Below, piece by piece: positions 8,219 to 17,173 of a stretch of DNA of 64,000 bases. The position numbers and the translations under genes are program-made. The notes under the pieces are model-generated. The model made no database searches and was not told where the DNA came from. It saw only the letters and a program-made list of their open reading frames with translations. The stretch is from Parashewanella sp965200795 (GTDB lineage: Bacteria; Pseudomonadota; Gammaproteobacteria; Enterobacterales; Shewanellaceae). The stretch covers positions 186,001 through 250,000 of the forward strand of contig CBDAVB010000035.1 in NCBI GenBank assembly GCA_965200795.1. Direction: 5' to 3'. Each line of letters begins with the position of its first letter. The stretch's first letter is position 1.

Positions 8219-9672
8219 AATTCCTTCACAAAGAGTAGCGAATAATGTCAATTTTTGATCATAAACAATGGGCGCAAGACCACTTTCAAAATGCAAAGCT
8301 TGGTGATTCCAGACGAACTGAAAGACTAGTGGAAACCGCTGCTGACATGGCTCGCTGCAGTGGGAAGTCTATCGCTTCATCCTGTCAGGGAGATGAAGCT
8401 AAGCAAGAAGGGGCTTATCGGTTAATCCGTAACGATAAAGTTTCACCGGAGGTGATACGCTGCTCAGGCTTTGACTACACAGCCGAACAAGCCAAGTCAT
8501 ATACAGAAATTCTGGCTATGGATGATACGACTTCAGCCGGCTTTAAACATAAGGTCGCATCAGAGCTAGGGAAACTTGGCAGCGTCAAAGATAAATCCCG
8601 CGGGTGGTGGATTCACTCAACCTTATTGTTAGATGCCTTTACCACAAAAACCATTGGGCTTATTCATCAGGACTGGTGGTGCCGTCCTGACGACCCCGCA
8701 GACGCCGATGAAAAAGAAAGCGGAAAATGGGCGGATGCGTCGCACTTTTGCCGCCAACGCTTAGGTGACACTATGTCCCGGGTTATTTCGGTCTGTGACA
8801 GAGAGGCGGACATACAAAGCTATCTGCAAGATAAGCAAGCCCATAATGAACGTTTTGTCGTGCGGGCGAAGCATAACAGAAAGATCCTTGAGTCTGAATT
8901 ACCCTTATTTGAATATCTTGAAACCCAGCCAGAGCTGGGGTCATACACGATAGATATCCCGCAAAAAGGAATGAAAGACAGTAAAGGGAAACCCGTTAAT
9001 CGAAAAGCCAGAAAAGCCAAATTGACGGTAAAAGTGGCGACGGTCACCCTGAAGTCTGAGGGTGAGATGAAGCCGGTTAACGTGGTTTATGCTCAAGAGA
9101 AAACCTCAAAAAAAGAGGTAGAGCCGTTGCGTTGGGTGTTGCTGACAACAGAGCCTGTAGGAACCTTATCGCAGGCCTTGCGTGTTATTGATATTTATAC
9201 CGCAAGGTGGCGGATTGAAGATTTTCATAAGGCGTGGAAAACAGGCGCCGGTGCCGAGCGTCAGAGGATGACTGACCCCAAAAACTTAGAAAGAGCGTTA
9301 TCGATTCTCGCTTTTATCGGTGTTCGGTTGCTGCAATTAAGGGAGGCAATAACTATCCCGTATTATTTACGTAAAAAAGGGTTAGTCGAAGCGGCTAATG
9401 AACTGGAAAATCAAAGCTGCGAAACCGTATTCGAAGAAGATGAATGGAAGGTATTGATGAAGGTGAAAAAGCCAAGGGGCTGGAATGGCAAAGATGTGCC
9501 AAGCTTGAAATGGGCTTATCAATCGCTCGCAAAACTGGGCGGTTTTACAGACACCAAACGTACGGGTATTGCGGGTTGGGAAACAATCTGGGAAGGCTGG
9601 AGAACCCTTCAATCTTATGTTGTAGGATATCGGACAGCAAAAGAAATGCTAGCTGATGGTGAAATGCTTTGA
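8219..9672 (+). mobile_element. IS4/IS50-like insertion sequence
   Basis: About 1454 bp between the two copies of GATCTGATCAAGA. The ends are only weakly inverted (AAATTCCTTCAC against AAAGCATTTCAC read inward, 8 of 12). The single transposase gene fills it and its TGA stop coincides with the right end, as in IS50. It lies between the USP-like reading frame and an upstream minus-strand fragment and so probably interrupts a gene. Confidence 0.75.
8245..9672 (+). CDS. IS4-family (Tn5/IS50-like) transposase
   Basis: 475 residues, close to the 476 of Tn5 transposase. The N-terminal DNA-binding region begins SIFDHKQWAQ. Then come the DDE elements: Asp in LAMDDTTS (about residue 93), Asp in VCDREADIQS (about 183), and the Y-(2)-R-(3)-E-(6)-K signature in YTARWRIEDFHKAWK, with the catalytic Glu, near residues 316-330. 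A Tn5-type C-terminal dimerisation domain follows. It is full length with no frameshift, so the element may be active. Cut-and-paste transposition is expected from the family. Confidence 0.93.
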   Translation: MSIFDHKQWAQDHFQNAKLGDSRRTERLVETAADMARCSGKSIASSCQGDEAKQEGAYRLIRNDKVSPEVIRCSGFDYTAEQAKSYTEILAMDDTTSAGFKHKVASELGKLGSVKDKSRGWWIHSTLLLDAFTTKTIGLIHQDWWCRPDDPADADEKESGKWADASHFCRQRLGDTMSRVISVCDREADIQSYLQDKQAHNERFVVRAKHNRKILESELPLFEYLETQPELGSYTIDIPQKGMKDSKGKPVNRKARKAKLTVKVATVTLKSEGEMKPVNVVYAQEKTSKKEVEPLRWVLLTTEPVGTLSQALRVIDIYTARWRIEDFHKAWKTGAGAERQRMTDPKNLERALSILAFIGVRLLQLREAITIPYYLRKKGLVEAANELENQSCETVFEEDEWKVLMKVKKPRGWNGKDVPSLKWAYQSLAKLGGFTDTKRTGIAGWETIWEGWRTLQSYVVGYRTAKEMLADGEML

Positions 9673-9685
9673 GATCTGATCAAGA
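9673..9685. repeat. 13-bp direct repeat, right flank of the IS4-like element
   Basis: Second copy of GATCTGATCAAGA (first at 8206-8218), the probable target-site duplication. Confidence 0.75.
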
Positions 9686-9909
9686 GACAGGCGTAAAAGC
9701 TTTTTAATTTTATCGTGTGCCTTGGCGGAGGGGAGGTTCTGTTTTGAGGTAAGATCTTTGCCGATCGGGTCAAAATGCTTGATGGTATAGTGCCAGAGCA
9801 GTGAGGACGCGCGTTCTCTCTCCGCTTCTACCTCATCTCCGGTTCTGACGGGGGGGAGGCTCTCAGTCATTGCGGGTTGAGTGGATTGAGCGGCTTGAGT
9901 GACAGTCAT
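9673..9909 (-). pseudogene. IS-severed 5' fragment, probably of the USP-like gene
   Basis: An open frame starts at ATG 9909 (MTVTQAAQSTQP), gives about 79 residues of its own sequence, and then runs into the IS end and stops at 9649. It has the same orientation as the USP-like gene on the other side of the element and only the IS separates them, so it is most simply the original N-terminus. One caveat is visible: joining the halves at the 13-bp repeat puts them out of frame by one, and this frame would stop after four more codons (INGF). So either the gene already carried a frameshift or these were two overlapping genes. The segment with WHYTIKHF and KIKKLL loosely resembles the N-termini of the unknown proteins at 13867 and 15473. 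Confidence 0.5.
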
Positions 9910-10182
9910 ATCGGGTTACCGGCGGTTAATAATATGGTTAAGTGTATTAAATTTCTCCGCTTGAATAGTTGCGTGCAGATTAACAATTAATTAATTATTT
10001 TAAATCTTGTAAATACGACCGGAGCATCAGGGCTCCGGATACAGATAATCAACCGGGACGGGTTAGACGCTGATTCTGGTTTCAGCCGCTGAACTCTTGA
10101 ATTTAAACTTAGTACTGCAACGTCTTGTGTCATCTGATAACTATGATAACTGATTGAAAGGTAACCGCTGCCTGTCAAAAAG

Positions 10183-10216
10183 ACGGCAAATGAAAGCGGC
10201 CGCCTTCATTTGCCGT
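10183..10216 (-). terminator. rho-independent terminator of fadBA
   Basis: Perfect 12-bp stem ACGGCAAATGAA / TTCATTTGCCGT around a 10-base GC-rich loop. On the minus strand it is followed by CTTTTTG. It lies 15 bp beyond the fadA stop. The rest of 9910-10182 holds no gene I can support. Confidence 0.85.
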
Positions 10217-10230
10217 GATAAGGCCGGGAA

Positions 10231-11394
10231 TTAACCCCGCTCAAACACGGTCGCGATTCCCTGGCCTAAACCGATACACATGGTGGCGAGACCGTATTTT
10301 GCGTCTTTGTCTTCCATGATGTTAATCAGCGTGGTTGAGATACGCGTGCCGGAGCAGCCCAGCGGATGACCGAGGGCGATGGCGCCGCCGTTAAGGTTCA
10401 CTTTCTCATCAAGGTAATCGCTCAGACCTAAGTCTTTCACGCAGGGCAGGGACTGCGCGGCGAAGGCTTCGTTTAACTCGACGACATCAATGTCATCCAT
10501 AACAAGGCCGGCGCGGGCTAAGGCTTTTTGAGTGGCCGGTACCGGGCCGTAACCCATAATCGCCGGATCGCAGCCCGCCACGGCCATGGATCTGACACGG
10601 GCCCGGATCTTCAGGCCGAGCCCGGCGGCTTTTTCCTCCTCCATGATCAGCATAGCCGAGGCGCCGTCTGACATGGCCGATGAGCTGCCGGCGGTGACGG
10701 TGCCGTTTGCCGGGTCAAAGGCCGGGCGGAGCGAGCCGAGCGCTTCCAGTGAGGCGTCGCCTCTGATCACCTCATCATGACACACCTTGATCAAAGCGCC
10801 GTCGGCGTCATGCCCCTCAACCGGGTAGATCTCGTTATCAAAACGACCCCCGGTCGACGCGTCGTGAGCGCGCTGATGCGATCGCAGCGCGAACTCATCC
10901 TGCTGCTGACGGGTAACGCCGTGCATGCGGCCGAGCATTTCGGCGGTAAGCCCCATCATGCCGGACGCTTTAGCGACGTGATGACCCAGACCCGGATGGA
11001 AATCCACGCCGTGCATCATAGGGACGTGACCCATATGCTCAACGCCGCCGACAATAAACACATCTCCCATGCCGGTCATAATCGAGCGGCTGGCTTGATG
11101 AATCGCTTCCATTGAAGAGCCGCAGAGGCGGTTTAGGGTTACGCCGGCGACGGTTTTCGGAAGCCCCGCCAGCAGGGCGGCATTACGGGCGACGTTAAAA
11201 CCCTGCTCTAATGTCTGTTGCACGCAGCCCCAGATGACATCTTCGATCATTTCCGGCTTTACTTGCGGATTGCGCTCAAGCAGACCTTGCATCAGCTGCG
11301 CTGACAGGGTTTCCGCGCGAACGTTTCTGAATACGCCGCCTTTCGAACGACCCATCGGAGTTCGAATACAATCGATAATTACTGCTTGTTTCAT
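10231..11394 (-). CDS. fadA: acetyl-CoA C-acyltransferase FadA (3-ketoacyl-CoA thiolase)
   Basis: 387 residues, same length as E. coli FadA. It is the beta subunit of the aerobic fatty-acid oxidation complex and thiolytically cleaves 3-ketoacyl-CoA to acetyl-CoA and a shortened acyl-CoA. The nucleophilic Cys lies in LNRLCGSSMEA near residue 91. The His loop is in NLNGGAIALGHPLGCSGTR (about 337-355), and the second catalytic Cys in ATMCIGLGQG near 377. A Shine-Dalgarno AAAGGA precedes the ATG. It follows fadB by 18 bp, forming the usual fadBA operon, and ends at a strong terminator. Confidence 0.98.
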   Translation of the reverse strand: MKQAVIIDCIRTPMGRSKGGVFRNVRAETLSAQLMQGLLERNPQVKPEMIEDVIWGCVQQTLEQGFNVARNAALLAGLPKTVAGVTLNRLCGSSMEAIHQASRSIMTGMGDVFIVGGVEHMGHVPMMHGVDFHPGLGHHVAKASGMMGLTAEMLGRMHGVTRQQQDEFALRSHQRAHDASTGGRFDNEIYPVEGHDADGALIKVCHDEVIRGDASLEALGSLRPAFDPANGTVTAGSSSAMSDGASAMLIMEEEKAAGLGLKIRARVRSMAVAGCDPAIMGYGPVPATQKALARAGLVMDDIDVVELNEAFAAQSLPCVKDLGLSDYLDEKVNLNGGAIALGHPLGCSGTRISTTLINIMEDKDAKYGLATMCIGLGQGIATVFERG

Positions 11395-11412
11395 GATATT
11401 AATCCTTTGTCG

Positions 11413-13560
11413 TTAGGCTGAGAGGTAACGGCCGTTGCCGGCCGCGAGCTGACGCATCTTATCCGTCACCCGGTACAGCGGCCCTAAGCGGGCGTACGCG
11501 TCCGCTAACTCAACGAACCCGGCGATACCCATGGTATCGATATAGCGGAACACGCCGCCTCTGAACGGCGGGAAGCCCAGACCGTAAACCAGCGCCATAT
11601 CCGCTTCGGCGGCGGAGGCGACAATGCCTTCCTCAAGACAGCGGACCGTCTCAATCACCATCGGGATCATACAGCGGGCGATGATTTCATCCGCCTCAAA
11701 CGCTTTGCCTGTACCGCAAATGTCAGACAGCAACTGATGAGCGTGCTCATCCACTGACTTTTTCGGCTTACCGCGGCGATCCGGCGCGTACTGATAGAAG
11801 CCTTTACCGTTTTTCTGACCCAGTCGCTCATGATCTAACATTAACTTCAGCGCGTCTTTCTCCGGTAAGCCCATACGCTCAGGGAAACCGTCCGCCATAA
11901 CCGCTTGCGCATGATAGCCCGTATCGATACCGACAACGTCCAGCAGATAGGCGGGCCCCATCGGCCAGCCGAAGTGTTTTTCCATGACCTTATCAACGGC
12001 GGTAAAATCGGCGCCGTCAAGCAGCAACCGGTTGAAGCCGGCGAAATAAGGGAACAGCACCCGGTTGACGAAGAAGCCCGGGCAATCGTTAACGACAATC
12101 GGGGTTTTACCCATTTTCAGCGCGTAAGCGACCACGGTCGCGATGGTTCGCTCAGAGGTTTGCTCGCCTCTGATGATCTCAACCAGAGGCATACGGTGAA
12201 CCGGGTTAAAGAAATGCATACCGCAAAAACGCTCGGGATTTTGTAAATGGCCGGCAAGGTGGTCAATTGAGATCGTTGAGGTATTGGACGCGATAATGGT
12301 ATCGTCAGACGTGTGCGCCTCAACTTCTTTCAGCACCTGCGCCTTGACTTTCGGGTTTTCGACAACCGCCTCAATCACGATATCCGCGTGCGAAACCGGG
12401 GAGTAATCCAGTGTCGGCGTAATGTTATTCAGCACTTTCGCCATTTTCTCAGGTGTTGAGCGGCCGCGTTTAATCTGGCTGTTCAGAAGCTTAGACGCTT
12501 CATTTAAGCCGAGCTCCAGCGATGAGGTCGCGATGTCTTTCATCACTATCGGCGTACCTTTGCTGGCGCTCTGGTAAGCGATACCGCCGCCCATAATGCC
12601 CGCGCCGAGCACCGCGGCGTGTTCGACGGCGCCGGCCTGTTTCGCGAGCTTTTTACCTTTGCCCTTAACCACCTGATCATTGAGGAAAATACCGATAAGC
12701 GCTGTCGCCTCCTGAGTTTTCGCGAGTGTTACGAAGGCTTTATTTTCGGCCAGGAGCGCTTGCTCACGGTCCAGTAAATGCGACCGCTCAATCAGGTTCA
12801 CCGCCGCCACGGGCGCGGGGTAGTGCCGGCCGGCCGCCCGGTGAACCATGGCTTTGGCCGTGGTGAAGGCCATCACGGATTCCATTTTGGGTAACGGCAT
12901 CGGCGATTGTTTTTGTCCGCGGCGTCGCCGCCAGTCAATTTTGCCGTCAACGGCCTGCCGCAGCATACTGACGGCGGCGGCTTCAAGCTGATCCGGTTCG
13001 ACAACGGCGTCAACGGCGCCGACTTTCAGCGCGGCATCCGGGCGCTGCTCTTTACCCGTGGTGATCCACTCCAGCGCGTTGTCCGCGCCGATGACCCGCG
13101 GTAAACGCACCGTGCCGCCGAAACCGGGGATTAAGCCGAGTTTCGTTTCCGGTAACCCGATCCTGGCGCTGGTGTCCGCGACACGCAGATCGGTCGCCAG
13201 AATCGCCTCGCAGCCGCCGCCCAGGGCGTAACCGCTGACCGCCGAAATGGTAGGGAAAGGCAGATCCTCTAATTTATTAAAAACAGTATTGGTATCGGCA
13301 ATCCATTGTAAAAGCGTGTCTTCATCTTCACTGAATAATCCTAAAAATTCCGTGATGTCGGCACCGACGATAAACACATTCTTAGCTGAATTTATGATTA
13401 AGCCCCGCGGTTTTGCCTCGGTGACGGCGACAAGGGCCTCATTCAGCGAAGCGAGGGTTTGTTGATCAAATTTATTTACTGAGCCTGATGAGTTAAAGGT
13501 CAGCCGCGCGATGCGCTGATCCAGCATCCGCGCTTGAATGACAGGACTTTGATAAATCAT
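11413..13560 (-). CDS. fadB: fatty-acid oxidation complex subunit alpha FadB
   Basis: 715 residues (E. coli 729). Multifunctional enzyme: an enoyl-CoA hydratase/isomerase domain (about 1-190, with FIVGADITEFLGLF and ALGGGCE forming the oxyanion region) and 3-hydroxyacyl-CoA dehydrogenase domains (about 310-715, with the NAD-binding VLGAGIMGGGIA and the FCGMHFFNPVHRMPLVE segment bearing the catalytic His). It assembles with FadA as a heterotetramer for beta-oxidation in the cytoplasm. AAGGAA precedes the ATG. It would normally be divergent from pepQ, but here two unknown genes and about 300 bp of non-coding DNA intervene. Confidence 0.98.
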   Translation of the reverse strand: MIYQSPVIQARMLDQRIARLTFNSSGSVNKFDQQTLASLNEALVAVTEAKPRGLIINSAKNVFIVGADITEFLGLFSEDEDTLLQWIADTNTVFNKLEDLPFPTISAVSGYALGGGCEAILATDLRVADTSARIGLPETKLGLIPGFGGTVRLPRVIGADNALEWITTGKEQRPDAALKVGAVDAVVEPDQLEAAAVSMLRQAVDGKIDWRRRRGQKQSPMPLPKMESVMAFTTAKAMVHRAAGRHYPAPVAAVNLIERSHLLDREQALLAENKAFVTLAKTQEATALIGIFLNDQVVKGKGKKLAKQAGAVEHAAVLGAGIMGGGIAYQSASKGTPIVMKDIATSSLELGLNEASKLLNSQIKRGRSTPEKMAKVLNNITPTLDYSPVSHADIVIEAVVENPKVKAQVLKEVEAHTSDDTIIASNTSTISIDHLAGHLQNPERFCGMHFFNPVHRMPLVEIIRGEQTSERTIATVVAYALKMGKTPIVVNDCPGFFVNRVLFPYFAGFNRLLLDGADFTAVDKVMEKHFGWPMGPAYLLDVVGIDTGYHAQAVMADGFPERMGLPEKDALKLMLDHERLGQKNGKGFYQYAPDRRGKPKKSVDEHAHQLLSDICGTGKAFEADEIIARCMIPMVIETVRCLEEGIVASAAEADMALVYGLGFPPFRGGVFRYIDTMGIAGFVELADAYARLGPLYRVTDKMRQLAAGNGRYLSA

Positions 13561-13866
13561 TGTAGGGTTCCTTATGTCAAAAGCCAGTCTTTAAAGGAAA
13601 GATTGTCAGAGGTTTCGGAAAATCATAGCTTAGTCGAAATCGGGCTGTCAGTTTGCGTTGAATTCAGGCAAATTACAACCACTAATTCAAACACTTGTTT
13701 AAATCCCGGTTTTATAAGCGGATACAAGCCTGATAACACGCGGTTTTCAATCAGCAATACAGATAAAAATGAATAATAATTAATGTGAACTCGTAAACTA
13801 AACATGCGAAACAGGGTCATAATTACTACAAACATTACAAAAGTTAAATAATATCAGGAGGTTTTA
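13561..13866. other. divergent intergenic region upstream of fadB
   Basis: 306 bp of AT-rich DNA between the divergent starts of fadB and the unknown gene at 13867. It must carry the promoters for both. I see no FadR/PsrA-type palindrome I would defend and no RNA gene. A clear Shine-Dalgarno AGGAGG lies at 13856-13862 just before the downstream ATG. Confidence 0.5.
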
Positions 13867-15372
13867 ATGTTACCCGTTAATTCCCGCAGACTAGTGGTGA
13901 GTCAGACTTTTTCTGACAGCGCGCCCGGTTACCTTGATCTTGAAGATCTTAAAAATCTGAAACGCGGCCAGAAAGGTTATATCAGCCGCCTTGTCGAAAG
14001 AGTCATCCAGTTTATCGCTCCGAATAATAAAAGACGGGCGAATGTTTTGATGCAGAAACTGCTTGGTGATATCTCATCGGACAGGCCTAATCCGTTTGAG
14101 AGAACGCTAACACTGTTTAAGGAGTTAAAGTCGTGCGCGGCGGATCGGGACAAAAAACGATTCAGCGTAAAATATGACGATGCCAACGGCCGTTTAACAT
14201 ATATCATTGATCTGCGTAAACACAGTGAAGAAGCCGGTGGCGCGGAGGCCGCCGCGCGAGCCGCTGGCGCGGCCTCTGAGCCTGAACAAGAATCGACTGA
14301 TGAATTTTCTTATTCAATAAATATCGCATCAGACGAATGGGAACGAATAAAGTCCGGTCATCCCGATTTATTCTCTGGGCATGACAGCGTCTCAGACCAG
14401 GACGCTGCTCAGTCAGCACAGTCAACGGCGGGATGTCACAACCGAACCGCTCCGGCCGCTGTTCCCTCAGACTCGGTTTGTGTGTCATCAGAACCAATAA
14501 CAGCTGCGGCGCAGGGCGGGCACCTGTCATTAACCGAAGATCCTTTAAAACCTGAGTTGAGCCAGCTGTTAGACGCTTTCGCTGAACATGATGATCAAAA
14601 AGACGCCGTTACCGCTTTAAGGGAAAAGCTCGCTATTCTGGACCGGCTCAGGGCGAGAATTAAACCGGATGAGCGGGAGCGTATTGACGTTAAATTCGAC
14701 GGCGGCCGGTTTACTCTGTCTGTTAACCGTTATAAAAATTTGCCGTGGTTGCGAAGAGAAGCTAGGACCGCTTGCGCGGGGCTTCCTAAATTGAGCAAAT
14801 CGCCTGAGATGTTTCGAGCTTCAAGTGAGTGTAACCAACAGACGGTTACCTGGAAATCCGCATCGGTTAACAGAGCGCAAGTTCTTAAGCTTGTCGAAGA
14901 CGGGGTTATTGAGGGTGGCAGGATAAGAGGCTGGCAAGACAGCAACACGTTTTTTAAGGAAGCTATTCAACAACAGTTTAGTTTACTTAGTCTAGAATAT
15001 TCTGGTGATTTAGATGAGGTTGAACATGAAAACAGAGAAGTTAATGCGGTGAGGGCGCAAAAAATTGAATTGTATGTCCGGGCGATATCAACAATAGACC
15101 AACTCCCAGAGGTAATTGCCGTAATAAAAGGTGAGTTCGGCTGGCAAGAGTTTAGCGGGAAAGAGTTAACCGAAAAAGTCATCGCCAGGCTGGAAGAACT
15201 GAAGGTTGAATATATCTTCAAAAAAATTCCTGAAACCGACAGTGAAACGGCTCAAGCCGTTGATGAAGAATATCTGGATGACGGTATTGTGTCTAAAAGA
15301 TTAGTTTATCAGGAAAACATTACTCAGCAGGTATTAGAGGGCGTCAGGGCGGGAATACAACACGGCGCCTGA
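13867..15372 (+). CDS. hypothetical protein A, candidate secreted effector
   Basis: 501 residues with a strong AGGAGG ribosome site. I do not recognise the family. No signal peptide or membrane segment is seen, so Sec export is unlikely. The N-terminal module (about 40-118) has the pattern LFKELKSCAADRDKKRF, then VKYDDANGRLTYIIDLR. A similar unit appears at 248-287 (LREKLAILDRL, then IDVKFDGGRFTLSV), suggesting an internal repeat. Between them lies an Ala/Gly/Glu-rich linker (121-142) and a polar, low-complexity stretch. The C-terminal 170 residues are helical. It is inserted with protein B between fadB and pepQ, which are neighbours in related genomes, so it is accessory. An effector role is inference. 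Confidence 0.8.
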   Translation: MLPVNSRRLVVSQTFSDSAPGYLDLEDLKNLKRGQKGYISRLVERVIQFIAPNNKRRANVLMQKLLGDISSDRPNPFERTLTLFKELKSCAADRDKKRFSVKYDDANGRLTYIIDLRKHSEEAGGAEAAARAAGAASEPEQESTDEFSYSINIASDEWERIKSGHPDLFSGHDSVSDQDAAQSAQSTAGCHNRTAPAAVPSDSVCVSSEPITAAAQGGHLSLTEDPLKPELSQLLDAFAEHDDQKDAVTALREKLAILDRLRARIKPDERERIDVKFDGGRFTLSVNRYKNLPWLRREARTACAGLPKLSKSPEMFRASSECNQQTVTWKSASVNRAQVLKLVEDGVIEGGRIRGWQDSNTFFKEAIQQQFSLLSLEYSGDLDEVEHENREVNAVRAQKIELYVRAISTIDQLPEVIAVIKGEFGWQEFSGKELTEKVIARLEELKVEYIFKKIPETDSETAQAVDEEYLDDGIVSKRLVYQENITQQVLEGVRAGIQHGA

Positions 15373-15472
15373 CCCGTCTGAGACAAATTAACCTGAGCCT
15401 GCGATGCCGCGTCGTCAGCGCGTCAGACGCTCAATGTAAGCAACGTCAATCCGGATATCCGGGAGGTGTTAT

Positions 15473-17107
15473 ATGTCATTTCTAAGTGTTTACTCCTCTG
15501 CGGGCGGACAAGGCTGCTCACTGGATAATAAAGCCGTTTCCGCTATCAGAGATGCGCGAAGCAAGGAGGATCTCAAGAGCTTCTGGGATAACTGCGTGTT
15601 AGCCTTCATTAATTTTTGCTGTCCCGCCCGGTTTCAGGATACAAAAATCAGTATAGAGCACAAAAATGAAATCAAAGGGCATTTCTGGGATCTGCTTCAC
15701 TCTGATGATGAAGCGGTTATCACCGGCAGCTTTTACAAACTCAAAGATCTGGCCGCAACTGAATTTAAGGGTTATTTTACTGAATATTACGATTCAGAGA
15801 GTGACAGCTGGGTATTAAAGCTGAGGCTGCCTGACCCCGAAAGCCGGATCGCTAACGAGGCATTCGCAAGCTGGAACAAGGCTCACGAACATGAACGGCA
15901 CCTGCAGGTCGAGTACGACAAAGACAGTGAGGAGATCGGAATTCAGCTGGGGTTTAAGCTCGGGTTAAGCGAGTTTAAAGACGCCGTCAATAATATCAAA
16001 ATCAAGGAGATGAGGGAGCAATGCGTTTACGCGCTCGTTGCCTTAAAAGATGACACAATACCCGCGTGCTTTAACCCGGGCGCGGCAGAATCTCAGCGTT
16101 TCAGCGAACAGGAAAAACTCGAGGCGTTAATGACCTTATTAGCCGACGGTGAGCGGGACATCAGAGATAAACTTGCCGTAACCGTTAAAACCGGCGGCGC
16201 GGAAGAGGCGCCCCGGTTAAACGTCGCTTTGCGGCCCGTTGAACGCGGCGGCACGGATTCAGTGACTGTTTGTGAGTTTGCGATGAACGAGCGTGCCGCA
16301 GATAAGGAATATAAAGAAAATTTATTAGATAAGCATAAGCGGCAGGCTGAAGTCCGGTCAGAACAAAACCGGACAGAGCCGTCTGACAGTAAGGATAAAT
16401 TGCGTGCCAATTCCCCGGTGTTAAGTCAGGACTTAGCAAGGAGCGAACTTACGCTTTATGATATAACCGGTCAGGTATGTCATGAAGCGCGGGCGCGGGA
16501 CGGTGTTAGTCAGCAGAATGTAGTTGAAGTTGAAATCAATCACGCGCTGCCTGACGCCGGTGACGTCGCCGCCGAGAAGTCAGTCAGTGATGAGAACGGC
16601 GGCGAAACAAAGGCTTCGGCTGAAACGGTGAATGATTTTGATTTTGTAAACGGTAAGTCATTCAAAAGTTACGAAGAATTCATTAACTGGTGGGACGCTA
16701 ATTTCCGGGATAATGTCGGCGCGCTCAAAGCGTTTGAAATGATGTCATGCCAGATGCTCAGCGGAAGTTTGACCGAACACTCCGATTCCGATGTCAAGGC
16801 ATTTAAAGCCCCGGGTATGGTAACCGGCCCGAATGATGATGAAACGACTGACAGCTTAGTTTATGCCTTTAAACTGGACGATAAAAAGTTACTGGTAATG
16901 CAAAGGTTCAGCGCGCGGGCCGCGGAAGGGGACGAACATAAGAATTTAACAGGCACACCCGGACTCTGCAAGTCTTACTGGGGGCACGCGATATTTTATC
17001 TTGACGCTTCCGACGCCGGCCTGGACGAGGAGCGGTGTAGCCGCTGTATCGCGCTGCGGGTACAAAAAGAGCTGTATCCGCCCGAGCCCGGCGCCCGGAT
17101 GGCCTGA
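15473..17107 (+). CDS. hypothetical protein B, candidate secreted effector
   Basis: 544 residues, GGGAGGTG just before the ATG, 100 bp after protein A and in the same direction, probably co-transcribed. No recognised domain, signal peptide or membrane helix. The N-terminal module (about 37-120, SFYKLKDLAATEF then YYDSESDSWVLKLRLPD) parallels that of protein A in spacing and pattern. A second similar unit lies near 214-256. A charged, Lys/Glu-rich linker (about 265-330) precedes a C-terminal domain from about 395 (FKSYEEFINWWDANF) to a Cys-containing end (CSRCIALRVQKEL). Function unknown. The shared module and location suggest it is a relative of protein A. Confidence 0.8.
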   Translation: MSFLSVYSSAGGQGCSLDNKAVSAIRDARSKEDLKSFWDNCVLAFINFCCPARFQDTKISIEHKNEIKGHFWDLLHSDDEAVITGSFYKLKDLAATEFKGYFTEYYDSESDSWVLKLRLPDPESRIANEAFASWNKAHEHERHLQVEYDKDSEEIGIQLGFKLGLSEFKDAVNNIKIKEMREQCVYALVALKDDTIPACFNPGAAESQRFSEQEKLEALMTLLADGERDIRDKLAVTVKTGGAEEAPRLNVALRPVERGGTDSVTVCEFAMNERAADKEYKENLLDKHKRQAEVRSEQNRTEPSDSKDKLRANSPVLSQDLARSELTLYDITGQVCHEARARDGVSQQNVVEVEINHALPDAGDVAAEKSVSDENGGETKASAETVNDFDFVNGKSFKSYEEFINWWDANFRDNVGALKAFEMMSCQMLSGSLTEHSDSDVKAFKAPGMVTGPNDDETTDSLVYAFKLDDKKLLVMQRFSARAAEGDEHKNLTGTPGLCKSYWGHAIFYLDASDAGLDEERCSRCIALRVQKELYPPEPGARMA

Positions 17108-17173
17108 TTCTGTTCGGGCCGCGCCTGAGCTTATGTTACACTTGCGCCCGTTGATTATTAAAAAGGTACAAAT

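Noticed and set aside
9987..10178. 63-residue minus-strand open frame downstream of fadA
   Set aside because: It lies just beyond the fadA terminator, with no ribosome site and no family likeness.
10576..11115. Plus-strand open frames inside fadA
   Set aside because: They are antisense shadows of a strongly conserved gene with high-GC third positions.
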